Assembly (NCBI GenBank): GCA_963775245.1
Contig: CAVZID010000022.1
Span: forward strand, 186,001-250,000
DNA length: 64,000 nucleotides
Direction of reading: 5' to 3'
Source: CAVSWT01 sp963775245
Lineage (GTDB): Bacteria > Bacteroidota > Ignavibacteria > Ignavibacteriales > Ignavibacteriaceae
Shown here: piece after piece, positions 16,848 to 25,876 of the stretch
Layout: every line of letters begins with the position of its first letter
Numbering within the stretch: position 1 is the first letter of the stretch
Notes under the pieces: model-generated
What the model was told of the DNA's origin: nothing
The model's input: only the letters and a program-made list of their open reading frames with translations
The model's database searches: none
Translations under genes and position numbers: made by a program

Positions 16848-17960
16848 TTATTGTACCTTATCATACTCAACTTTATTTGCATATTGCTCCAATTGAAAAC
16901 CTAAAACTTTTCCATTCTCATCAAATTTAAAATGAGCCAAAGCAAATCTTCCTATTTCATAAAATTCTTTATCGGTTTCAGGATATAAAATAGTTTTCCC
17001 AGAAATCGGAGAGTTAGTTATCAAATTACCATTATCTATTTTAACATTAATTATTATTCCATTTTTCGACTTATATATACCTTCATATTTTATTAAAATA
17101 TTTTCTGCAACAGAAACCGGTTCTTTCTCAAAAGCAAATTGAAGCCCACTTGTATACCCATCCGCTTTGCCTCCCGAATGACCTACACCATCAATTACAT
17201 TTGATTTAATTTTAAGTCCGGAATAATTTTTCCCATTAAGCACATCAACAAAATTTTGATAGCTATTCACATCTTCATATCCGCCTACAGCCATAGAAAG
17301 TCTTTTAGCTAAGCCGGAATTATTTTCAGAATATTTTCCCATATAAGAATTGATAACGTCGTTATCCCATTGAATAGCAGGACTGGTTAAAACATAATTT
17401 TTAAATAAAGTCGGATCAGTAAATAGGGTGTATAAAGTAAAAAGTCCGCCGAGTGAACTTCCCATTAAAGTTCTATCGTCTTTTTTAGTTTTAAATTTGC
17501 TGTCAATAAATGGAATTAATTCTTCTTTTATGAATGAAAGGAATTTTTCTGCTCCGCCTCCTGTTGGTTCCTGCATTGTTTTAGTCGGAGTAAAATCGGT
17601 TACCCGCAATGAATCCGGATTTGGATTTTTGCCTCCCCAGGTTATTCCAACAACAATTGCATCTGGTATAAATCCATCATAATATTGTTCCCCATAGATA
17701 GCTTGAAGTAAAGTGAAATCCCATTGTGCATCTAACAGATAAATTACAGGGAAATACTTGCTTGAATCATTAATATTTCTTGGAAAATTTATATAGAGAT
17801 TATATTCTTTATTGGTTATAGCTGATTTAATTTTTAATTCTTGTGTACCCGAAATTTGAACTTGTTTTGAATTTGAATTATTATTCTGTGCAATTAAATT
17901 TGCTGATGAAGCAACACTCAAGATAAAAAGAAATAAAAAAGGCCTAAAAAAAATTTTCAT
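16848..17960 (-). CDS. Secreted esterase of the esterase-D/enterochelin esterase superfamily
   Basis: Exported alpha/beta hydrolase of 370 residues. Signal peptide ends SANLIAQ. The core has YFPVIYLLDAQWDF (strand before the oxyanion), PDAIVVGITWGG, the nucleophile elbow LMGSSLGGLF (Ser in GSSLGG), and a late His in DGVGHSGGKADGY. The last 90 residues (about 280-370) form an extra beta-rich domain (YEGIYKSKNGIIINVKI). In this locus it may remove acyl groups from hemicellulose or act on feruloyl esters, but relatives include acyl-peptide and siderophore esterases, so the substrate is open. It lies 28 bases after the GH115 gene. Confidence 0.8.
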   Translation of the reverse strand: MKIFFRPFLFLFILSVASSANLIAQNNNSNSKQVQISGTQELKIKSAITNKEYNLYINFPRNINDSSKYFPVIYLLDAQWDFTLLQAIYGEQYYDGFIPDAIVVGITWGGKNPNPDSLRVTDFTPTKTMQEPTGGGAEKFLSFIKEELIPFIDSKFKTKKDDRTLMGSSLGGLFTLYTLFTDPTLFKNYVLTSPAIQWDNDVINSYMGKYSENNSGLAKRLSMAVGGYEDVNSYQNFVDVLNGKNYSGLKIKSNVIDGVGHSGGKADGYTSGLQFAFEKEPVSVAENILIKYEGIYKSKNGIIINVKIDNGNLITNSPISGKTILYPETDKEFYEIGRFALAHFKFDENGKVLGFQLEQYANKVEYDKVQ

Positions 17961-17988
17961 TTAATACCTCTGCTTTCTACTAGAAGAT

Positions 17989-20900
17989 TTATTTTAATTG
18001 ATAAAAACTTTCCGGCGGCCCCAAATAACTTGGTTTAACACCACCGAGATCCACTATAATCTTTTCCAGAACAACACCAGGATCCACCATCCAAATTTTT
18101 AAAGTATGATATCCTGGTTTTGATATAAAATGTTTTGAATGACTATAACGTCCGTTATTCATAACTGATATTTCCCAATCTCTATTTCCATTCTGAGCAT
18201 TATAATCAGCAGGGACTAAAGTTATAATTTGTGGAGCTTCATTATCAAATGAAACTGCATACTGTAAGGCTCTTCCAGCCATGAAATTTAAAGTAGGTGA
18301 AAAAATTCCTTCGACATCGACTGTATCTTTATTGAATAGGTACATCTTGTATTCAAGACAAGGAGAATCTTTTACCCGAATAGCGGAAGGCTCATCTACA
18401 GGTGCATTTGCTCTCATTCCCGAAAGAGTACGTCCGTAATCTTCTATTTCTACCCACTTTTTTAATCCGTTATCAATTTTCTTTGTATAATGTTTTGCTT
18501 CAATTGATACGAATCCTTCGCCTTCAACAAATCCATTGAGAGATTTATTAGTTACTTCCGCAGGGTTGAATGAATTAATTTTAACCGTCACATATTTATT
18601 TATTCCTTCAATTCTTACTATCCCATTGCTTTTTTCTTTAGGGGCTTTTTCCCAATCAATACTAACCCAGATTCGTTTTTCTTTTTCGATAGAGCCTTCT
18701 ATTTCACTTATTTTAATCCAGGGTTTATTTGCGATTACAGTAAAATCAAAATTGTTTTTTCCCTTATTAAAAATATCTATATAATGCTGCTGCTGATTGA
18801 ATGCGTCAAATTGAGGTAAAACTGCTTCATCTTTTTCTCCAGGCCATACTGCTTCAGAGCCTTCAATTGCCACACCCATTTCAGCAGAATTAGGTAAATT
18901 AATTTCTTTTAGGTCAATTGCATTTAGACTATTATGCGGAGGATCATTCCAGCTTGTATATCCTAAATGAGTCTGATCCATGAAATGATTCCATTTTCCA
19001 TCAAGGAATGAACGGTTAAAATAGCCCATCATAGTTGTATCTTCCTTGAAAAGAGATAGAGTCTCTTCTGCCATATCATTGGTGCTTGCTCTTCCCTGTT
19101 TAGCATACAACTCGTTTCTGCCTGCAGCATAATATAATTGATTTACAGTTGCACTAGCTTTTGTCGGAAACAATACAAGCTCATAAAATGCAGCTTGTTT
19201 TTCTTGCGGAAGCTTATTATAAATTTCTTCTGCCTTTGCTGCAATTGCATAATAATCTTTAACTACTGTTTCAGCTTCTTTATAATTTGTTAAACTGTAT
19301 GTTGTAGGACTAAGAAGTTCAGGTTTACGCCTTCCGTTATATTTTGTATACTTCTCAATTATATCTGCAATATCTTTTGAATATTCCGGCCCGAACTGAA
19401 GTTCTGCCCAGTGTTCTGTGTACTCATTTATATTTTCATTTGTCCATTTATTTGTATTCCAGGCAAGATTCATAAAATATTCAAGCGGAAATTCATAACC
19501 TTTAAAATGGCCGACATTAACAATCCATATTCTATCCGCTCCATATTGTTTTGCAAGAGACATTTGATCCCAAATTTTAGAAATAGGGTTAGTATTTATC
19601 CATTGATAACTTCTTGGCCCTCCATGATAATCAAAGTGGTAATATACTCCTGCCCCTCCGCTTCTTTTTCGTTCTTCAGCAGTCGGCAAGCGCCTAACAT
19701 TACCCCAATTATCTTCAGCCCATAGAAGAGTTACATCATTAGGAACTCGCATACCTGCTTTATAAAAATCCTGAACTTCTTTATAGAGACACCACATTTG
19801 AGGAACTTTTGTAATATCTTTTTTTGTTTCTTCACTTAAAATCTCACGTTGTACTTTTATAATCTTTTCTAGAAGCTCCATATTGGCTTCCGGACCCCCT
19901 GAAGCCATTGGAGTATCATTTGCACCTCGAAGTCCCATGGTGATAACATTTTCATAATCTTTATTTCTACGAATCCCTTTCCGCCAAAAATTATTAAGTG
20001 TATCAGGATATTTTTCATAATTCCATGTTCCTAAAGTTTTAAGATATCGTCTATCCCATTCTTTTTGTGCACGCATCATCGGTTCTTGATGTGAAGTACC
20101 CATAACGATTCCATATTCATCAGCAAGTATTGGATTTTCAGGATCATCTTCGTTAAACGCATTATTCCACATTGCAGGCCAAAGGTAGTTGCCCCTTAAC
20201 CTAAGTATTAACTCAAAAAGTTTTGTATAAAACAAATGATTATAATTTGCCACACCTTCCGGAATTGGAGGATTGTTTTGCGGGGTTATATATCCGAATT
20301 TATTTATTATCCAGTTTGTAAGATCAGGATATTCATCATTTAAAAAAATACCTCTATACTTTACCGATGGAGGCCCTTGAACATACATTTCCGGTTTTAC
20401 ATATAAATTATCCTTGTGCTCAATTGGGACATCAGCCCACCAATACCACGGTGAAACACCAATATTTTTTGAAAGATCGTAGATCCCGTAAATGGTTCCT
20501 CTTTTATCGCTGCCGCAAATAACTAATGCACGCTTAATTGATGGCAATGGATTCTCGATAGCTTGTGTAATAAAAGTTTCCCATTTACCCTTCATACCAT
20601 CTACATTTAATTTTTTATTTTCAATAAGCTTTTGTATCAAAGGACTTTTCTCTAAAGAACCTATAATGATTACATTTTCTGAAGTTGGACTATTATCAGT
20701 ATTAAATTCAGGTTTGGCACCTGTTACTTTGCCAATATCAGTTTGAAGATCTTTAGCTGCTCGAATAACCCCAGGAAAATCTTGGGAGCTGATATAGATT
20801 GGAGATGACTTGCCGGGTTCTGAAAGTATAAAATCTCCTCTATTTTTTTGAAAAGATATGTATGAATTTTCATCCCTCTTGTTAATTTTTTTTTCACCCG

Positions 20901-20997
20901 GAATAATAGAACCAACGAAAAAGAAAAGTAGTAATGAAAAGGTTATGAAATTATTTAAACGCTTAATATTTATTTTTTTATTTGAAATTATTCTCAT
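17989..20997 (-). CDS. GH115 xylan alpha-1,2-glucuronidase
   Basis: Glycoside hydrolase family 115, 1002 residues, removing (4-O-methyl)glucuronic acid from internal xylose units of glucuronoxylan. After a membrane-like N-terminus (about 18-33), an N-terminal alpha/beta domain (about 45-190) leads into the TIM barrel, beginning PSVKYRGIFLNDEYPDLTNW. Then come LRLRGNYLWPAMWNNAFNED, the family hallmark GIVMGTSHQEPMMRAQKEW, GLRGANDTPMASGG and YYHFDYHGGPRSYQWINT. A helical region and a C-terminal beta-sandwich (VSIEAKHYTKKI to the end) follow, as in characterised GH115 enzymes. It acts with the adjacent GH10 xylanase gene and complements the GH67 enzyme, which acts on chain ends. Confidence 0.95.
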   Translation of the reverse strand: MRIISNKKINIKRLNNFITFSLLLFFFVGSIIPGEKKINKRDENSYISFQKNRGDFILSEPGKSSPIYISSQDFPGVIRAAKDLQTDIGKVTGAKPEFNTDNSPTSENVIIIGSLEKSPLIQKLIENKKLNVDGMKGKWETFITQAIENPLPSIKRALVICGSDKRGTIYGIYDLSKNIGVSPWYWWADVPIEHKDNLYVKPEMYVQGPPSVKYRGIFLNDEYPDLTNWIINKFGYITPQNNPPIPEGVANYNHLFYTKLFELILRLRGNYLWPAMWNNAFNEDDPENPILADEYGIVMGTSHQEPMMRAQKEWDRRYLKTLGTWNYEKYPDTLNNFWRKGIRRNKDYENVITMGLRGANDTPMASGGPEANMELLEKIIKVQREILSEETKKDITKVPQMWCLYKEVQDFYKAGMRVPNDVTLLWAEDNWGNVRRLPTAEERKRSGGAGVYYHFDYHGGPRSYQWINTNPISKIWDQMSLAKQYGADRIWIVNVGHFKGYEFPLEYFMNLAWNTNKWTNENINEYTEHWAELQFGPEYSKDIADIIEKYTKYNGRRKPELLSPTTYSLTNYKEAETVVKDYYAIAAKAEEIYNKLPQEKQAAFYELVLFPTKASATVNQLYYAAGRNELYAKQGRASTNDMAEETLSLFKEDTTMMGYFNRSFLDGKWNHFMDQTHLGYTSWNDPPHNSLNAIDLKEINLPNSAEMGVAIEGSEAVWPGEKDEAVLPQFDAFNQQQHYIDIFNKGKNNFDFTVIANKPWIKISEIEGSIEKEKRIWVSIDWEKAPKEKSNGIVRIEGINKYVTVKINSFNPAEVTNKSLNGFVEGEGFVSIEAKHYTKKIDNGLKKWVEIEDYGRTLSGMRANAPVDEPSAIRVKDSPCLEYKMYLFNKDTVDVEGIFSPTLNFMAGRALQYAVSFDNEAPQIITLVPADYNAQNGNRDWEISVMNNGRYSHSKHFISKPGYHTLKIWMVDPGVVLEKIIVDLGGVKPSYLGPPESFYQLK

Positions 20998-21079
20998 AAC
21001 CTTTATAACTTATAGTGTAAATAAAATTTTTTATGTAAATTTTTATTCTATCTGCAGCGGAAAGAATAAAAGTAATAAT

Positions 21080-22205
21080 TCATTCTTCCTCAGTTAGTTT
21101 TATAATTCTATAAAATGCTTCCTTAGGTTCTCCGTCACGATTAAATAATAAGAGGATAATTGGTTCGTCCTCTAATCGGCCAAAAATTTAGCCATGAATC
21201 ACTATCTCTTACACCCCATAATGTAACACGGCTAATTGAATTTTTATTGTTAAGAAAAACTTCAAAAAAATCTTCATATCTTTCCGCAAGAATATTTTTT
21301 ACAGAATCAGGAAGGCCTTTCGTATAAGGATTAAATTTTTTATCGTATTTAAAATTCAATGAAACTTCAGCTGTATTATCTTGCCCAGGAGAAGGAAGAA
21401 TATTGATATCAAGTTCCGTAAACATAACCTTAATGCCTAAGACAGAGAAAGCTTTTATTGATGAATCTAACTGCGCAGCGGTAGGCCAATCCATTTGGTA
21501 ATGCCCCTGCATGCCTATACCGCTAACTTTAATCCCTTCTTTTAAAAGTTTGCTAATCAACTTTACAGCACCTTCACGTTTTGGTTTATTAGCAAGAGAA
21601 TAGTCATTATAATAAAGTTCCGCGTTAGGATCAGCTTCATGAGCGAATTCAAATGCTTTTTCTATATAATCATCCCCGATAATTTTCTTCCATAGAGTTT
21701 CCCTTAAAGTACCATCTTCATTAAGTGCTTCATTAACAACATCCCATCCCTTTATCCTGCCTTTATATCTTCCAACCACGGTATAGATATGTTCTTTCAT
21801 TCTTTTTAATAACTCATCTCTATTCAATTGATTGCCATTTGTATCTTTAAAAACCCATTTGGGAACCTGACTGTGCCAGATTAAAGTATGGCCTATTATA
21901 AACATGTTATTCTTCTCTCCGAATTCAACATATTTATCTGCGGGTGCAAAATTATATTGATCGACTTTCGGATGAACTCTTTCCCATTTGAGAACATTTT
22001 CAGGAGAAATTGAATTAAATTGTGTTTTCACAATGTCAATTCCAATAGAATCTTTTCCATTTATTTGAGCATCATTAATCGCTGCACCTATTAAGAAATC
22101 ATTTTTGAACGCATTCTTAAGGTTTATTTCTTCTTGAGCAAATGACATACTTGAAATGACAAAAACAAAAAAAGATAAATAAAAAAGTGAAATAAAATTT
22201 TTCAT
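21080..22205 (-). pseudogene. GH10 endo-beta-1,4-xylanase with a +1 frameshift near the C-terminus
   Basis: Family 10 xylanase, signal peptide ending SMSFAQ, with catalytic Glu159 (GWDVVNEAL) and Glu264 (VMFTELDI), plus IGHTLIWHSQVPKWVF and YYNDYSL. As written it stops at 21141 after RGRTNYPLII. In the +1 frame the next codons read NRDGEPKEAFYRIIKLTEEE and stop at 21080-21082, the normal last helix of GH10. One extra base in 21141-21155 explains this. The truncated product keeps both catalytic residues but loses the helix closing the barrel. Whether it is a sequence error or a real lesion cannot be told from one sequence. It lies 31 bases after the acetylesterase gene. Confidence 0.85.
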
Positions 22206-22236
22206 GATAAAACCTATTTTTTATTTTAAAAACTTT

Positions 22237-24189
22237 TTACCAATTATCAGTTCTAAAAGGCGATGCCGGCAAACCACCTTTATTATATAAATTTGTTCCG
22301 GCAGGATTATCTGCCCATGCATATCTTACAGCAACCGGCTTTGAAATTTTATCACTCCATACAATTATTTTATCACCTTCGATCTTTGCTTTTGCCCAAA
22401 CAAAATTTTTATCTGTGCCGGCAATTGCAAATTGTTTAAGTTCACTGCCTCCTTTTGCAACAAGGCCACCATCAACATCTTCAAAGGAAAGTATTATCTT
22501 ATTTCCATCAACTTTCATGGACTTATAAATCGGTCCGGAATAAACAACATTATCATCACCGTAAGCAACTTTTTCGGCGGCAAGAAAAAGCCTTTTCCCA
22601 ACATCCATTTTATCTAATGGATGGATATCATTCCATTCACCAATATCGATTGTTACAGTCATAGCTGTATTCGGCACAGATAAAGTCTTTAGCTGAGCTT
22701 CCTGCAATAATGCCCAACCGCTTTCGGAAGGTTCACTTTTTGCATCTCCATAATTTGGAAGCTGCACATAAAGGAAAGGGAAATTACCTTCATTCCATTT
22801 TTCTCGCCAATCACTAATCATCGTCGTAAATAGATTCTTATAGTCCCATGGCCTTCCCGCATTAGATTCTCCTTGATACCAGATTACCCCTTTTATTTGA
22901 TAGTTTAGTAAAGGAGCTATCATCGCATTATATAAACCTACAGGTTTCCACCTTATAAAGGTTTGTCCGGCAAGTGGGGGCATTTCTGCACCAAGACAAT
23001 ATTTCCAAACTCCCTTAATGTTGATAGAATCATTTCCAACTATTAAATCATATTCCTTATCCGGAACAAAACCTGCAACGCCAATATTACTTATAACTCT
23101 TACGACTATTGTATTCTCACCGGCTTTTAATATTCCAGCCGGAACATCATATCTCCTTGGAGGATATTGATAGCTAACAGTTCCTACAAATTTTCCATTA
23201 ATAAAAGTTGAATCTGCATCTACAATTCTTCCTAAAATTAATTTAGCAGATTTGCCAGCCATTGATGCAGGAACATTTATAATTTTTCTAAACCAAACTA
23301 CTCCGTTTTTACCACTTAATTTTGAATTGTTCCAATACCCGGGAATACTAGTTGTATCCCAGGTTGAAGTGTTTAATGAAATATTATACCAGATATTTTG
23401 TGGATCGCTGTATCCCTTATCTTCTTTATGTAAAATCTTATACCATGCATCACTCCTCGCTCTATCTGCATCTTCGATTTTCTCTATTAAAGTGTTATCC
23501 TTAAACATCTGGGCTTCATTATAATAAGTAGGATATTTCTTTATGGAATCCTCACTTATCCATGATTCAACAGGTGAACCGCCTAAGGCAGAATTTATTA
23601 AACCCACAGGCACTTTATATTTATTATAAATCTCTTTAGCAAAAAAATATGCTACTGCAGAAAATTCAGGTGTATTTTCAGGACTTGCACTTTTCCAACT
23701 TCCACCGCTTAAATCTTTTTGAGGCTGATTAAAATTATATTTATCCGGGACAAGAAATTGTCTTATATATTTATTGGCAGAATGCTCTATTTCATCAGGA
23801 TAATGCCAGCTTACCCTTCCCATTGGCAATTCCATATTCGATTGGCCTGAACAAACCCATACATCTCCAATCATTATGTCATGAATTGTAATAGAATTGA
23901 TTTTCATTTCATAAGGGCCGCCGGCTTTCTGCTTAGGAATCGTTACGCTCCAATTTCCTTTATCATCAGCGTTAGTGTTATATGCTTCATTAATAAATTG
24001 AATGGAAACTTTTTCTCCTGAAGAAGCCCAGCCCCAAATTTTAATATTTGTATCCCGCTGAAGAACCATTCCATCGCTTATTAACTTTGGTAATTTTACC
24101 TGGCTGAATGAAGAGATTGAAATTAATAGAATGAGAGTAATTATCAACTTACCTGAAAAGAAGTTAGATCTTTTAAGTTTTATAAACAT
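22237..24189 (-). CDS. Secreted SGNH acetylesterase (sialate O-acetylesterase family) with inserted jelly-roll
   Basis: Carbohydrate acetylesterase of 650 residues. Signal segment ends SISSFSQ. An Ig-like N-domain (LPKLISDGMVLQRD, about 32-105) precedes the SGNH core: WVCSGQSNMELP with nucleophile Ser117, GGSPVESWIS, and GVIWYQGESNAGRPWDY. Inside the core, about residues 255-380, a beta-sandwich like the sugar-binding domain of GH2 enzymes is inserted (GVVWFRKIINVPASMAGK, AGENTIVVRVISN). This architecture is known from xyloglucan/xylan acetylesterases grouped as CE20. Despite the family name, sialic acid is not expected here; acetyl groups on xylan or xyloglucan fit the neighbours. Thirty-one bases upstream of the GH10 gene. 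Confidence 0.87.
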   Translation of the reverse strand: MFIKLKRSNFFSGKLIITLILLISISSFSQVKLPKLISDGMVLQRDTNIKIWGWASSGEKVSIQFINEAYNTNADDKGNWSVTIPKQKAGGPYEMKINSITIHDIMIGDVWVCSGQSNMELPMGRVSWHYPDEIEHSANKYIRQFLVPDKYNFNQPQKDLSGGSWKSASPENTPEFSAVAYFFAKEIYNKYKVPVGLINSALGGSPVESWISEDSIKKYPTYYNEAQMFKDNTLIEKIEDADRARSDAWYKILHKEDKGYSDPQNIWYNISLNTSTWDTTSIPGYWNNSKLSGKNGVVWFRKIINVPASMAGKSAKLILGRIVDADSTFINGKFVGTVSYQYPPRRYDVPAGILKAGENTIVVRVISNIGVAGFVPDKEYDLIVGNDSINIKGVWKYCLGAEMPPLAGQTFIRWKPVGLYNAMIAPLLNYQIKGVIWYQGESNAGRPWDYKNLFTTMISDWREKWNEGNFPFLYVQLPNYGDAKSEPSESGWALLQEAQLKTLSVPNTAMTVTIDIGEWNDIHPLDKMDVGKRLFLAAEKVAYGDDNVVYSGPIYKSMKVDGNKIILSFEDVDGGLVAKGGSELKQFAIAGTDKNFVWAKAKIEGDKIIVWSDKISKPVAVRYAWADNPAGTNLYNKGGLPASPFRTDNW

Positions 24190-24260
24190 GAGTTAAATCT
24201 CCAAATATATTTCTTACAAATTTTTAAAAGAGCGAATACTCAATTATATTTTAAGTTTAT

Positions 24261-25694
24261 TTATTTTGGTAATATTTTCACTATCACCCGTTTATATCGT
24301 GATAATGGAGGTTTACCTTTGTCTGTAACTCTTAAAATGAAAACAGCCGTTTCAGGTTTTTCGACTAATGGTGCTATCACATAAACCTTATAAATATCTT
24401 CAGCCGAATCAATTTTAATAAATTTCTTATAGGTCCCGGCTTCCGGGTAATTAAACCATAAATAACTTAGATTATCACCGTCGGGATCAGTTGTACCGGT
24501 TGCATCTAAACTAAATCCCTCGCCTGATTTTACTATTATTTGATCTGGATTTGCTAACGCTGGAATAGGTGGATGATTAGCATCACGATAAGATTTAGTA
24601 CACCAGTTCATCCGGGAAGCAAAATCATTTTGAAAGTCTTTTCGCCAACGAAACAAGGTTGCTTTATTACTGGTAAATCTAACTGTGTCCATCCGAACCG
24701 CACGTCCATATTCATTAAAAATGTATGGAGTATATTTGTCAATTGCATTTGTCCAAATAGGCCGGGTTTCTGCTATTATAGGAACACCTGAATTTCCTTT
24801 TTTAAGAGAATCAAATTTAGGCTTGTATAATTCGTAGCGCCCGCCCCAGCCTCCCCAATCGGGATGTTCAGGCTTACTCAATCCGTTCGGAATTAGATTC
24901 AACCATGATGGAGTATCACCTTCCATTCCATAAGCTACATCTGGATATATTGCCCCAAGTGAGCCATGACCTTGTTGTATATTTTGTGCCAGCCAATTAT
25001 TGCTAATCTCCTGATTGTCTATACCATCTATATAACTATTAATTGCACTCCATGTTGCACTGCCATAATCGTCACCCGGACTAACAATGTAAAACAAGTT
25101 AGGGAAATTTTTCCGAATCCAAATTCCACTATCATCCTGGTCGGAAATTGTATAAACCCTGAGTTTTGCAATTAGTTTTTTAGCCTCTGTTTCAGTTTTT
25201 GTGTTTTTAATTTTATATAAAGCCTGAGCAAGTGTGTTCGCTCCTCCCCAAATGCATATCCATAATGGTCGCTCATCATTTTCTTCAAGAACTTTTATGA
25301 TCCAATCAGAACCTTGCGAATCTTTCCCATCACCTACTCCATTCATTCCATATACAGGCAAGCCCTGTTTTACTTTGGTTAAAAGTGCTTCGGCTTTAGG
25401 GAATCCCGCTTCATGCTTATTAAGGTTAAGCTGTACCTTGTCATAAGCTTTAATTATATTTTTTATAAATTCAGGTTGTACTTCTGTTTTTTGCCAAACA
25501 GATGTAGTAGCAATTAACCCTTTTATATCAATCACATTGGAGTATAAAAGTAAATGCACCATTGATTGCGAATCATCTGGATCAGCTCCAATATCTGTTA
25601 ATATAATAGCTCTATTTTTTTGATTTACCTGTGCATTTAGAGTAATGTTGCAAATAATCAATAAAATAAAAAATAATACCAAATTATTTCTCAT
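24261..25694 (-). CDS. DUF1593 protein (nucleoside-hydrolase-like), secreted
   Basis: A 477-residue exported protein, signal peptide ending NITLNAQ. The N-terminal two thirds match DUF1593: RAIILTDIGADPDDSQSMVH has the Asp cluster of the nucleoside hydrolase fold, which there binds calcium and ribose, followed by LWICIWGGANTLAQALY and RVYTISDQDDSGIWIR. The last 100 residues are an Ig-like domain (PDQIIVKSGEGFSLDATGTT, DPDGDNLSYLWF). Such proteins recur in Bacteroidota polysaccharide loci and were once labelled cellulose-binding, but no substrate is established as far as I know. A glycosidase-like activity on an arabinose- or ribose-like unit would fit the fold; this is speculation. Confidence 0.85.
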   Translation of the reverse strand: MRNNLVLFFILLIICNITLNAQVNQKNRAIILTDIGADPDDSQSMVHLLLYSNVIDIKGLIATTSVWQKTEVQPEFIKNIIKAYDKVQLNLNKHEAGFPKAEALLTKVKQGLPVYGMNGVGDGKDSQGSDWIIKVLEENDERPLWICIWGGANTLAQALYKIKNTKTETEAKKLIAKLRVYTISDQDDSGIWIRKNFPNLFYIVSPGDDYGSATWSAINSYIDGIDNQEISNNWLAQNIQQGHGSLGAIYPDVAYGMEGDTPSWLNLIPNGLSKPEHPDWGGWGGRYELYKPKFDSLKKGNSGVPIIAETRPIWTNAIDKYTPYIFNEYGRAVRMDTVRFTSNKATLFRWRKDFQNDFASRMNWCTKSYRDANHPPIPALANPDQIIVKSGEGFSLDATGTTDPDGDNLSYLWFNYPEAGTYKKFIKIDSAEDIYKVYVIAPLVEKPETAVFILRVTDKGKPPLSRYKRVIVKILPK

Positions 25695-25876
25695 TAATGT
25701 TGTATGCCTATTTTTATAAACTTGTGAAAGGTCGAAATTTTCTTTATCATAATTGCTTTTAATCCCTATTAAATATTAAATCAAAAATTGCTATAAGTAA
25801 TTTTATTCATGCCCAGATATCCTAAATGTTATCCTATCCTAGTGCAAAATTGTGCGGCCTGTAAAATAATATTCAC

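Noticed and set aside
22237..24189. Sialic acid metabolism
   Set aside because: The family name suggests sialate esterase, but no sialidase, lyase or transporter is present and the neighbours all act on plant hemicellulose.
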